In this document: piece by piece, positions 42,593-50,397 of the stretch
Layout: the number at the start of each line of letters is the position of its first letter
How positions within the stretch are numbered: position 1 is the first letter of the stretch
Assembly (NCBI RefSeq): GCF_900114015.1
Contig: NZ_FORN01000018.1
Span: 30,110-94,109 of the forward strand
Length of the DNA stretch: 64,000 bases
From: Caulobacter sp. UNC279MFTsu5.1
GTDB taxonomy: Bacteria > Pseudomonadota > Alphaproteobacteria > Caulobacterales > Caulobacteraceae
Reading direction: 5' to 3'
Notes under the pieces: generated by a model
Told to the model about the DNA's origin: nothing
What the model saw: only the letters and a program-made list of their open reading frames with translations
Databases searched by the model: none
Made by a program: the position numbers and the translations under genes

Positions 42593-43387
42593 CTAGTTCA
42601 GCGCGCCGTTGGCGGCCTGTTGCTGCTGGCGGATGGTGGCCAGGGCGATCAGGCGGTCCCAGCCGATCAGCGACACCAGGTGCGCATAGATCTGGGCCAG
42701 GGCGCCGCTGGCCTGCAGCTCCTTGATCTTCTCGGCCGGCAGGGCGTTCAGCTTCTCTTCCGAGACGCCGAAGTACTCGGCCACGGTCTGCGGCTCTCCG
42801 GCCGAGCCGTCGGGGTTGACCGGGGTGAAGACGGCCTTCTTCAGTTCGAACAGGTCGTTGTCCTTCAGCAGTTGCACGAACGAGTCCGTGCGGCGGCGCT
42901 CGACTTCGAAGTCGTCGCAGAACTTGATGCAGTTCTGGGTGTATTCGGTCGGCTCGCCCTTGTCGTCGAACAGCGGGGTCTGGCCGCCTTCGGCCAGCAG
43001 GTCCGAGCCGCGGTCGATGCAGACGATCAGGCGATCCTGGCTTTCGTCATTGGCCAGGACGAACGGGTAGCGGCGGATATAGGCCGGGATGTAGGCGCCG
43101 GCCTCGAAGGCGCCGTCCGCCTGGATGAACAGGTTCTCGCCGGTGTTCAGGCCCATCACGGCCAGCGGCACGCGGTCGTCGCCGGCGAAGATCACCGGAT
43201 AGCTCAGGGCGGCCGGGGCGAATTCGGTGACGGCCAGCGGCACGGCGGTGCCGCTCAGGGCGAAGCCGTAGGGCTTGTCCTTGTGGACCAGGGCGAGCTT
43301 GGCGTGCTGCTCGCGGTTCAGCGGCTCCGGCGAGGAGTAGAAGAGGACGTTGCCGGAGATGCCGCCGGCGGGTTGGGTCGTTTCCAT
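42593..43387 (-). CDS. SapC family protein
   Basis: A 264-residue protein of the SapC family, named for a gene in the Campylobacter S-layer locus and common in alphaproteobacteria near TonB receptors. Seen here are YSSPEPLNREQHAKLAL at the start, SYPVIFAGDDRVPLAVMGL, YIPAYIRRYPFVLAN, CIDRGSDLL and the C-terminal LVSLIGWDRLIALA. There is no signal peptide, and the biochemical role is unknown. In Caulobacter relatives SapC genes often accompany TonB-dependent receptors, and here a receptor lies downstream of the 343-bp upstream gap's far side (43731). A strong terminator follows the gene. Confidence 0.87.
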   Translation of the reverse strand: METTQPAGGISGNVLFYSSPEPLNREQHAKLALVHKDKPYGFALSGTAVPLAVTEFAPAALSYPVIFAGDDRVPLAVMGLNTGENLFIQADGAFEAGAYIPAYIRRYPFVLANDESQDRLIVCIDRGSDLLAEGGQTPLFDDKGEPTEYTQNCIKFCDDFEVERRRTDSFVQLLKDNDLFELKKAVFTPVNPDGSAGEPQTVAEYFGVSEEKLNALPAEKIKELQASGALAQIYAHLVSLIGWDRLIALATIRQQQQAANGALN

Positions 43388-43590
43388 GAACAGCTCGACA
43401 AAAGGCTAATGAACGGACGCCTATTGCGCTCAGGCGGCCTTTAAAGGTCTGGCGCTTCTAGCCGATCCGGCGGGGCCTCGCAATCGACCCCTCCCCCTTG
43501 CGGTCAAGCCGAGCTTTGTTTCGTCCCTGGCGGGAAAACGGCGCCGCTTGCGGCCTCTTTCAAGGTTCGGAGCGCTCGCCCCCTCACGAT

Positions 43591-43698
43591 TGTCATCCCG
43601 GAAAGCGCGCAGCGCTTGTCCGGGATCCAGGGCAGCCGCAAGGCCTTCGCCCAGTCCCCTGGATCCCGGACAGCCCCTGCGGGGCTTCCGGGATGACA
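43591..43698. repeat. REP-like palindromic pair, family A copy 4
   Basis: The outer ends TGTCATCCCGGAA and TTCCGGGATGACA are perfect reverse complements 108 bp apart. Inner GTCCGGGATCCAGG and CCTGGATCCCGGAC blocks also pair, so the whole element is a nested palindrome. It occupies most of the gap between the two minus-strand genes and lies just after the receptor stop codon. Confidence 0.85.
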
Positions 43699-43730
43699 AC
43701 TGTTTTATCCAACGACGAGCCCGATCCCCC

Positions 43731-45791
43731 CTAGAACTTCCAGGCCACGCCCGCCCGCACCGAGCGGCCCGGCGACGGGGCGATGTCCTTGAGGAACGAG
43801 ACGTGCTCGCGGATCTCCGCGTTGGTCAGGTTGCGGCCGTCGATGAACAGCCGCAGCGGCGAGTCGGCGATCGGCTTGAACGTGGCCTTCAGATTGACCA
43901 CCGTGTAGCCGTCGGTGGGCAGCTCGAAGGTCGCCACGCGGTCCTGCTCGGCCACCCGGCGCACCTCCAGCGTGGTCTCGACACGCGGCGCGGTCCAGAC
44001 CACCGAGCCGCCCAGCGACCACGGCGGGATGCGGGCCGGAACGCCCGCGTCGGTGTCGCCATGCACCCAGTCGAAGGTGGTCTCCAGGCGCAGCGACTGG
44101 GTCGCCCCACGCCAGGCGTCGTAGCTGGCTTCCAGCTCGGCGCCGTGGAAATCGGCCTTGGTCTGGAAGTACTGGTAGACGGGCAGGTCGTCCTCGACCG
44201 CGCCGGTCGGGGCTTCCTCGATGAAACTGTCGTACTTGGCCGCCCACAGGTGGCCCTCGGCGCGCAGCCGGTCGCCTTTCCAGCGGACCGTGGCCTCCAG
44301 CGAGGTGACGGTCTCGGAATCGAGCTTGTCGTCGCCGACCTCGAAGCCGCCGGTGCCCGGGTGCGGGCCGTTGGCGAACAGCTCGAACTCGGTCGGGGCC
44401 CGGCCGTTGCGCGACAGGGTCAGGGCGTAGAACAGGCTGTCGGTCGGCTTGAGGAACACGCCCAGCGAGGCCGAGACGTTGTCGAAGTCGCGCTTCTGGG
44501 TCGGGGTCTGCAGGGACCGGGTGTCGAAGCGCAGGCCGCCGTCTATCCCCCAGGTCCCGCGATCCAGGCGCTGCAGGGTGAAGATCCCGTACTCCTTGAT
44601 GTCGGTCGAGGGCACGAAGGCCTCGTCGCCGATGGCCTCGAAGTGGCGGTCCAGAGCCTGGAAGCCGATGGCGCCCTGGTGGCCGTCGTGCTCGCGGTGC
44701 ACCAGCTCCACGCGGCCCTCGGCCCCGTGCGACAGGAAGCGGGTGCCGACCTCGCCGTCCTCGACGCTGACCTCGGCGTGCTCGTAGTCGGCGTAGCCCA
44801 GCGAGACGCGGACCTTCTCGAACAGCTTGCTGTCCAGCTCCTGCTCGCCGCGCAGGTCGTAGCGGGTCTGCTGCAGGTGGATCGAGACCGGGCCCTCGGC
44901 GTTGGGGTCGATCGGGGCCAGGATCTGCTCGTAGGGCACGCCGTAGGTGGTGTCGGTCTTCTTGACCGAGGCGCCGATGAACCCGCGGTCGTGGACCCAG
45001 GAGACGCCGGCGCCATAGGCGTCGACCTCGACGTCGGTGTTCTTGACCCTGTGGTCGGGATCGACGGTCAGGCCGTCGCGGGCCGCCAGGCGGTCGGACA
45101 CCGCCGCCGTCGGGATCGAATAGTCGCCGGTGCGGCGGCTGGAGGCGTCGGCCGCGAACACGATCGGCCCCTTCCCGGCCTTGACCGCGCCGCTATAGGC
45201 CCAGCCGTCGTCGACCGACGAGACCGAGGCCGACAGCCGGCCCTCGGGGCCGTTGGCGGCGGGGGTGGAGGGCACGCGGTCGTCGATCATGTTGACCACT
45301 CCGCCGATGCCCGAGCCGCCATAGGCCAGGGTGGAGGGGCCGCGCAGCACCTCGATCCGCGAGGCCTCGCCCGGGTCGCTGGCCACGGCGTGGTCGGGCG
45401 ACAGGGCGCTGGCGTCCACCTGGCCGACGCCGTTCTGCAGCACCATCACCCGGGGTCCTGACAGGCCGCGGATCACCGGACGCGAGGCGCCGGGGCCGTA
45501 GAAGGTGGACCTCAGGCCCGGCAGGCCGTTCAGCAGGTCCCCGATGCCGGCCGCCGGCGCGGTGTCCAGCTGATCGCGGGTCACGACGTTGACGCTGCTG
45601 GTCACGGTGTCCAGCGACACGGCGTAGGGGGCCGCGGTGACCACCACCTTGTCGACGGCGTTAGGCGTGTCCGGCGCGGCGGCGTCCGCCGCATCGGGGG
45701 TCGGAGCGGGGGTCTCGGCGGCCTGGGCCAGGGGGGCGACGAGGGCGAAAGCCAGCAGGCTCGCGGCGGAGAGCAGAACGCGACGGGGCAT
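43731..45791 (-). CDS. TonB-dependent receptor, ZnuD-like (putative zinc uptake)
   Basis: A 686-residue outer-membrane receptor. It has a signal peptide ending AQA (about residue 24), a TonB box region (VDKVVVTAAP), a plug (about residues 55-170; RPVIRGLSGPRVMVLQNG, IEVLRGPSTLAYG) and a barrel ending RAGVAWKF. The barrel segment ALDRHFEAIGDEAFVP and the periplasmic His/Asp-rich loops resemble ZnuD zinc receptors. A Zur-like GTTATGAAATAAC site lies about 45 bp upstream of the start, which supports zinc control. The substrate call is inference from these two points; copper or haem are alternatives. Family A repeat DNA follows the stop. Confidence 0.85.
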   Translation of the reverse strand: MPRRVLLSAASLLAFALVAPLAQAAETPAPTPDAADAAAPDTPNAVDKVVVTAAPYAVSLDTVTSSVNVVTRDQLDTAPAAGIGDLLNGLPGLRSTFYGPGASRPVIRGLSGPRVMVLQNGVGQVDASALSPDHAVASDPGEASRIEVLRGPSTLAYGGSGIGGVVNMIDDRVPSTPAANGPEGRLSASVSSVDDGWAYSGAVKAGKGPIVFAADASSRRTGDYSIPTAAVSDRLAARDGLTVDPDHRVKNTDVEVDAYGAGVSWVHDRGFIGASVKKTDTTYGVPYEQILAPIDPNAEGPVSIHLQQTRYDLRGEQELDSKLFEKVRVSLGYADYEHAEVSVEDGEVGTRFLSHGAEGRVELVHREHDGHQGAIGFQALDRHFEAIGDEAFVPSTDIKEYGIFTLQRLDRGTWGIDGGLRFDTRSLQTPTQKRDFDNVSASLGVFLKPTDSLFYALTLSRNGRAPTEFELFANGPHPGTGGFEVGDDKLDSETVTSLEATVRWKGDRLRAEGHLWAAKYDSFIEEAPTGAVEDDLPVYQYFQTKADFHGAELEASYDAWRGATQSLRLETTFDWVHGDTDAGVPARIPPWSLGGSVVWTAPRVETTLEVRRVAEQDRVATFELPTDGYTVVNLKATFKPIADSPLRLFIDGRNLTNAEIREHVSFLKDIAPSPGRSVRAGVAWKF

Positions 45792-45832
45792 GGGAAATCC
45801 TGGACCTTGGCCGGGGCAGCGGCTTGGATCGA

Positions 45833-45850
45833 GCGTTATGAAATAACATT
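45833..45850 (-). promoter_or_regulatory. Zur-like operator upstream of the ZnuD-like receptor
   Basis: GTTAT-GAA-ATAAC (45835-45847) is a perfect inverted repeat in AT-rich context, followed by ATT. It resembles the AT-rich GTTAT/ATAAC palindromes bound by alphaproteobacterial Zur. It sits about 45 bp before the ATG of the receptor gene and about 85 bp from the divergent phosphatase gene. Confidence 0.55.
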
Positions 45851-45929
45851 ACGACTCGTCAAGCGGCTTCATGCTTGACGCCGTCCCTCGCCGCCGGTCT
45901 GTGGGCGGATGACCGACCGGAGGCCGCCC

Positions 45930-46742
45930 ATGACCCGAAACGCGCTGCTGCCCGCCGCCCTGGCGGGCGTTCTGCTGGCGGGCTGCTCGCCGGTCCAGGA
46001 CCTGTTCTCGCCCCCCAAGGCCGCACCCTACGCCACGAGCCCCAGCACGGCCAGCTGGACCAAGCCGCCGGCCGGCTATCTGAAGACCGGCATGAACCTG
46101 GACGGGGCCCTGATCGTCGGCCCGCCGCCGGCCCCGGACTCACCCCGCGGCAAGGCCGACCGGGCGACCTTCGAGACGACGCGCAAGCTGGCGGGGACGC
46201 CGGCCTGGGACCACGCCATCGCCGACGCCGACCTGTCGGGCGCGCACGGCTTCAAGAGCTTCTCCTGCGCGGCCGGCGTGACAATCGGCCCCGAGGCCAC
46301 CCCGACCCTGGCCAACCTGCTGCTGCGGATGACCGACGACGCCGCCACCCTCTACCAGCCGGCCAAGGCCGTCTTCCAGCGCCCCCGTCCGCCGGTCGGC
46401 AACACCCGGCCGATCTGCGTGCCGCGCGAGCCGTGGATCGAGACCGACGGCTCCTATCCGTCCGGCCACGGCCTGATCGGCTGGTCCTGGGCCCTGGTGA
46501 TTTCCGAGGTCGCGCCCGCACACGCCAGCGCCGTCCTGGCCCGCGGCCGCGAATTCGGCGACAGCCGCGTCGTCTGCGGCGTGCACTATCCGAGCGACAT
46601 CGAGGCCGGGCGCTATCTGGGCTCGGCCCTGGTCTCGCGGCTGCACCAGGATCCGGCGTTCCTGGCGGACCTGGAGAAGGCGCGGGCCGAGGTGGCGGCG
46701 TCGCGTGCCAAGGGGGCGCCGGCCGGGTGCGGGGCCAGTTGA
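45930..46742 (+). CDS. Class A acid phosphatase-like PAP2 lipoprotein
   Basis: A 270-residue predicted lipoprotein with lipobox LAGC near residue 20. The PAP2 phosphatase motifs are complete: K-x6-RP (KAVFQRPRP), PSGH (SYPSGHGLIG) and S-R-x5-H-x3-D (SRVVCGVHYPSD). The last supplies the histidine nucleophile and its aspartate. This is the arrangement of periplasmic non-specific acid phosphatases (PhoN-like). I chose the ATG at 45930 because GGAGG lies 6 bases upstream; an ATG at 45909 is in frame. It is divergent from the ZnuD-like gene. The stop abuts a family B repeat. Confidence 0.92.
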   Translation: MTRNALLPAALAGVLLAGCSPVQDLFSPPKAAPYATSPSTASWTKPPAGYLKTGMNLDGALIVGPPPAPDSPRGKADRATFETTRKLAGTPAWDHAIADADLSGAHGFKSFSCAAGVTIGPEATPTLANLLLRMTDDAATLYQPAKAVFQRPRPPVGNTRPICVPREPWIETDGSYPSGHGLIGWSWALVISEVAPAHASAVLARGREFGDSRVVCGVHYPSDIEAGRYLGSALVSRLHQDPAFLADLEKARAEVAASRAKGAPAGCGAS

Positions 46743-46846
46743 AGACCCCCTCAGTCGCTCCGCGACAGCTCCCCCGGAGGGGGAGCATCAGGTCGCGCTA
46801 GATCCTCCCCCTCTGGGGGAGGTGGCCCGGAGGGCCGGAGGGGGTA
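46743..46846. repeat. Long intergenic repeat, family B copy 2 (read into the GNAT gene)
   Basis: This is nearly the same about 104 bp as 4653-4756, in the same orientation. It begins at the stop codon of the acid phosphatase gene and extends into the 3' end of the convergent GNAT gene, where its minus strand encodes the last about 31 residues. Confidence 0.88.
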
Positions 46847-47370
46847 GCGCCGCGTCGCCACGAACACCACGTGCGGCCGCAACGGATCGCCATCCGCTAG
46901 GCCCGGATGCTCGAAATCCCGCTCGGGCGCATGGACCATGCCGATGCGCTTCATCACCGCCTGGGACGCCAGGTTCGTCCGCGCCGTGAAGGCGATGATC
47001 TCCTCCAGGCCCAGCGCCCTTAACCCATAGTCCAGCGCCGCCCGCGCCGCCTCGGTGGCGTAGCCCTGGCCCCAGGCGTCGGGCATGAAGCGCCAGCCGA
47101 TCTCGACCGTCCCGGGCATGTCCATCTCGGGCGGAACCCACCAGACGCCGGTCATGCCGATCACCCGGGCGTCGGCCTTGCGCTCCACCACCCAGAAGCC
47201 GAAGCCGTGCTCGGCCTCGTGGGCCTGGACGCGGTCGACGAAGACGTCGCTGGCGGCGCGATCGCGCGCCCCGCCCAGCCAGGCGCCGACCCGCGGGTCG
47301 GCGTTGAGCGCGGCGATCGCGTCGCGGTCGGTGTCGACCGCCGGGCGCAGCACCAGGCGGTCGGTGTGGA

Positions 47371-47374
<4 letters not shown>
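46751..47374 (-). CDS. GNAT-family N-acetyltransferase with a repeat-encoded tail
   Basis: A 207-residue acetyltransferase of the RimJ/RimL-like type. TDRLVLRPAVDTDRDAIAAL opens the fold, and GWRFMPDAWGQGYATEAARA is the acetyl-CoA-binding motif A (Q/R-x-x-G-x-G/A). FTARTNLASQAVMKRIGM follows. The natural domain seems to end at about residue 176 (VVFVATRRY). The rest (PLRPSGPPPPEGEDL...) is encoded by the family B repeat. The start is a GTG at 47374 that overlaps the aguB stop (GTGA), so it is translated with aguB. Its substrate is unknown; a polyamine is an attractive guess from context only. Confidence 0.88.
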
Positions 47375-48249
<875 letters not shown>

Positions 48250-48343
48250 TCGCCGGGCTCCTGAATGGGTCGATAACGCAGCTAGGGAGCGTCCAAATCG
48301 TGACGCGCGGTGCTTCTTACAAGAGGCGTGCGGCATGTAGCTG

Positions 48344-49207
48344 ATGATCAAGCACCAATCCAGCCGCGATCCCGTACTTTACGGCTTAGTTTGCGTGTGC
48401 ATCATGACGCTCCTCACGGGAACGAACATCGTGCAAGAATTCAATTGGACATGCCCACATTGCCATCACGCTCAGGTAGTTACCGAGAACCGTTTTAGCC
48501 AAAACTTTCGCGAATTGGATATCTCGGGTTATCGCGATGGCAGATTAGGCTTAGGGTGGCGCGCAATCATATGCGCTAACAACCTGTGCAGAGAGCTCAC
48601 GCTGTCGGTCAATGTTCAAAAAGCAACTTCTGGACCGAATTACACCGACATACCTGTGGTCGGATCGACTCCGAGATTAGTGCGACGACTAATCCCCGAA
48701 GCAGCCAGTAAACCTCAACCCGACTTCATTCCTGCCCCGTTGAGAGAGGACTATCGTGAGGCTTGCGCGATCGTTGACCTTAGCCCCAAGGCGGCAGCGA
48801 CCCTCGCGCGCCGCTGCCTGCAGGGTATGATCCGCGACTTTTGCAAGATATCGAAGCGGACTCTCGATCTAGAGATTAAGGCCCTGAGGGAGGCCGTCGA
48901 CGCAGGACAAGCGCCATCCGGGGTCACACACGAGGCGGTCGACGCGATCGATCATGTGAGGAAACTCGGCAACATCGGCGCCCATATGGAAAAGGACATC
49001 AACGTTATTGTCCCGGTTGACGCAGGAGAAGCCGGCATTCTCCTACAGCTAATCGAAATGCTCTTTGAAGAATGGTATGTGGCTCGCCACGCTCGCATCA
49101 CTCGCCTAGCGCAAATCTCGATGATCGCAGCCGAAAAAGAAGCTGCTAGGCTAGAGCCGGCGGTCACCCAAATGCTCATCGCGCCGCCTGAAGCCGAGCC
49201 GGGTTAG
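48344..49207 (+). CDS. DUF4145-domain protein with zinc-ribbon-like N-terminus
   Basis: A 287-residue protein. C37-P-H-C40 and C76...C81 can form a zinc ribbon. Residues about 130-240 match DUF4145: a PLREDYREACAIVDLSPKAAATLARRCLQGMI stretch and the GNIGAHMEKDINVIV...EAGILLQLIEMLFEEWYV ending. DUF4145 occurs alone or fused to type I restriction HsdR proteins and in defence-rich regions; its biochemical role is unsettled. Codon use is clearly less GC-rich than in the genes around it. It is inserted on the opposite strand between aguA and aguB, ending 6 bp from the aguA stop. The start is uncertain: residues 1-30 look unlike the family, and an ATG at 48404 or a later GTG is possible. Confidence 0.82.
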   Translation: MIKHQSSRDPVLYGLVCVCIMTLLTGTNIVQEFNWTCPHCHHAQVVTENRFSQNFRELDISGYRDGRLGLGWRAIICANNLCRELTLSVNVQKATSGPNYTDIPVVGSTPRLVRRLIPEAASKPQPDFIPAPLREDYREACAIVDLSPKAAATLARRCLQGMIRDFCKISKRTLDLEIKALREAVDAGQAPSGVTHEAVDAIDHVRKLGNIGAHMEKDINVIVPVDAGEAGILLQLIEMLFEEWYVARHARITRLAQISMIAAEKEAARLEPAVTQMLIAPPEAEPG

Positions 49208-49213
49208 CGAGAT

Positions 49214-50215
49214 CTACTCCGGCTCTTGCTGGGAAATGCAGTGGAAGGAGCCGCCACCGGTCAGGATGGCGGTCGAGGGCAGGCCGATCACCTCGCGCTC
49301 GGGGAACAGGCCGCTGATCACCTCGACGGCGAAGGCGCCGGACTCCTCGGCGTAGATCGGCACGATCACCGCCTCGTTGGCGATCAGGAAGTTCATGTGC
49401 GAGGCCGGGATGACCTCGCCGTCCTCGTCGACGATGCGGCCCGGCGAGGGGATGCGCACCACCTGCAGGGGCGAGCCGCGGCTGTCGGTCATGCCGGCCA
49501 GGGCGCGGGCCGTCTCGGCATAGACCTCGGCGTTGGGATCGTCGGTCCCGAAGGCCATCGGGCAGGCCACGACGCCCGGCGCGACGAAGCGGGCCAGGTT
49601 GTCGACGTGGCCGTCGGTATGGTCGTTCAGCAGGCCGTCGCCCAGCCACAGCACCTTTCGGGCGCCGAGAGCGGACGCCAAGGCGGCGGTCGCCTTGGCC
49701 TCGTCCCAGTCGCCGTTGCGGTTGGCGTTCAGCAGGCACTGGCGGGTGGTCAGGATCGTGCCCTGGCCGTCGTGGTCCAGGGCCCCGCCCTCCAGGACGA
49801 AGCCGTTGCGAGCCAAAGGCGCGCCGGACGCGGCGGCGATCTGCTCGGCGACGATGTCGTCGCCCTCCAGCTGGTACTTGCCGCCCCAGCCGTTGAACTT
49901 GAAGCCGGCCGCCACGGCGCCGCCGGCCGTTTCGGTGAAGATCGGGCCGGTGTCGCGCAGCCAAATGTCGCCGAACTGGCCGCGGACGATCTCGACCGCG
50001 GTGTCGGCGAGGCGGGCGCGGGCGGCGGCCTCGGCCTCGTCGCCGACCACCATCAGGCGCACGCGCTCGCCGCCGGGACCGGCCAGGGCGCGCGCCAGGG
50101 CGGCGACCTCGTCCTGGGCCTGGTCGAGGTCTTCCTGCCAGAGCTCGGCGTGGCTGGGGAAACCCACCCACATGGCGCGGTGCGGAGCCCACTCGGCGGG
50201 GACGGTCGGGGTCAT
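49214..50215 (-). CDS. aguA: Agmatine deiminase
   Basis: AguA hydrolyses agmatine to N-carbamoylputrescine and ammonia in putrescine synthesis. The 333 residues show the guanidino-modifying fold: AEWAPHRAMWVGFPS at the start, GDIWLRDTGPI (residues 82-92) with the substrate-binding Asp, the catalytic His in DHTDGHVDN, and the nucleophile C326 in GGGSFHC near the C-terminus. It should work with AguB (47371-48249), from which it is separated by the DUF4145 gene. No terminator is evident between them on this strand. Confidence 0.95.
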   Translation of the reverse strand: MTPTVPAEWAPHRAMWVGFPSHAELWQEDLDQAQDEVAALARALAGPGGERVRLMVVGDEAEAAARARLADTAVEIVRGQFGDIWLRDTGPIFTETAGGAVAAGFKFNGWGGKYQLEGDDIVAEQIAAASGAPLARNGFVLEGGALDHDGQGTILTTRQCLLNANRNGDWDEAKATAALASALGARKVLWLGDGLLNDHTDGHVDNLARFVAPGVVACPMAFGTDDPNAEVYAETARALAGMTDSRGSPLQVVRIPSPGRIVDEDGEVIPASHMNFLIANEAVIVPIYAEESGAFAVEVISGLFPEREVIGLPSTAILTGGGSFHCISQQEPE

Positions 50216-50281
50216 GGAAGGAACCTGGATCGAAACGGGAGGCGCAAATGGGCCAGGACGGCCCGCGGATCAAGCCGCCCT

Positions 50282-50338
50282 TCTAGAGCATTTTCAAGCG
50301 AAGTGGATTCCGGTTCGCGTGAAGGAAATGCGTCAAAA
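50282..50338. repeat. Alphaproteobacterial-type repeat word (AGAGCATTTTC...AATGCGTC)
   Basis: A TCTAGAGCATTTTCAAGCGA start, a central TTCCGGTTCGCG and an AAATGCG end resemble a short palindromic intergenic repeat that I know from many rhizobial and caulobacterial genomes. Only one copy is seen in this window. It lies next to the terminator of the TonB receptor gene. Confidence 0.5.
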
Positions 50339-50369
50339 GAAAAAGGGCGGCCCGTTTCCGGACCGCCCT
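50335..50369 (-). terminator. Intrinsic terminator of the 805-residue TonB receptor
   Basis: On the minus strand a GGGCGGTCCGG/CCGGGCCGCCC-like stem (GGGCGG with CCGCCC perfect) is followed by TTTTTCTTTT. It lies about 30 bp after the receptor's stop codon. Confidence 0.85.
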
Positions 50370-50397
50370 TCGTTCTCAGCTTCGCTGGACGCCGTTC

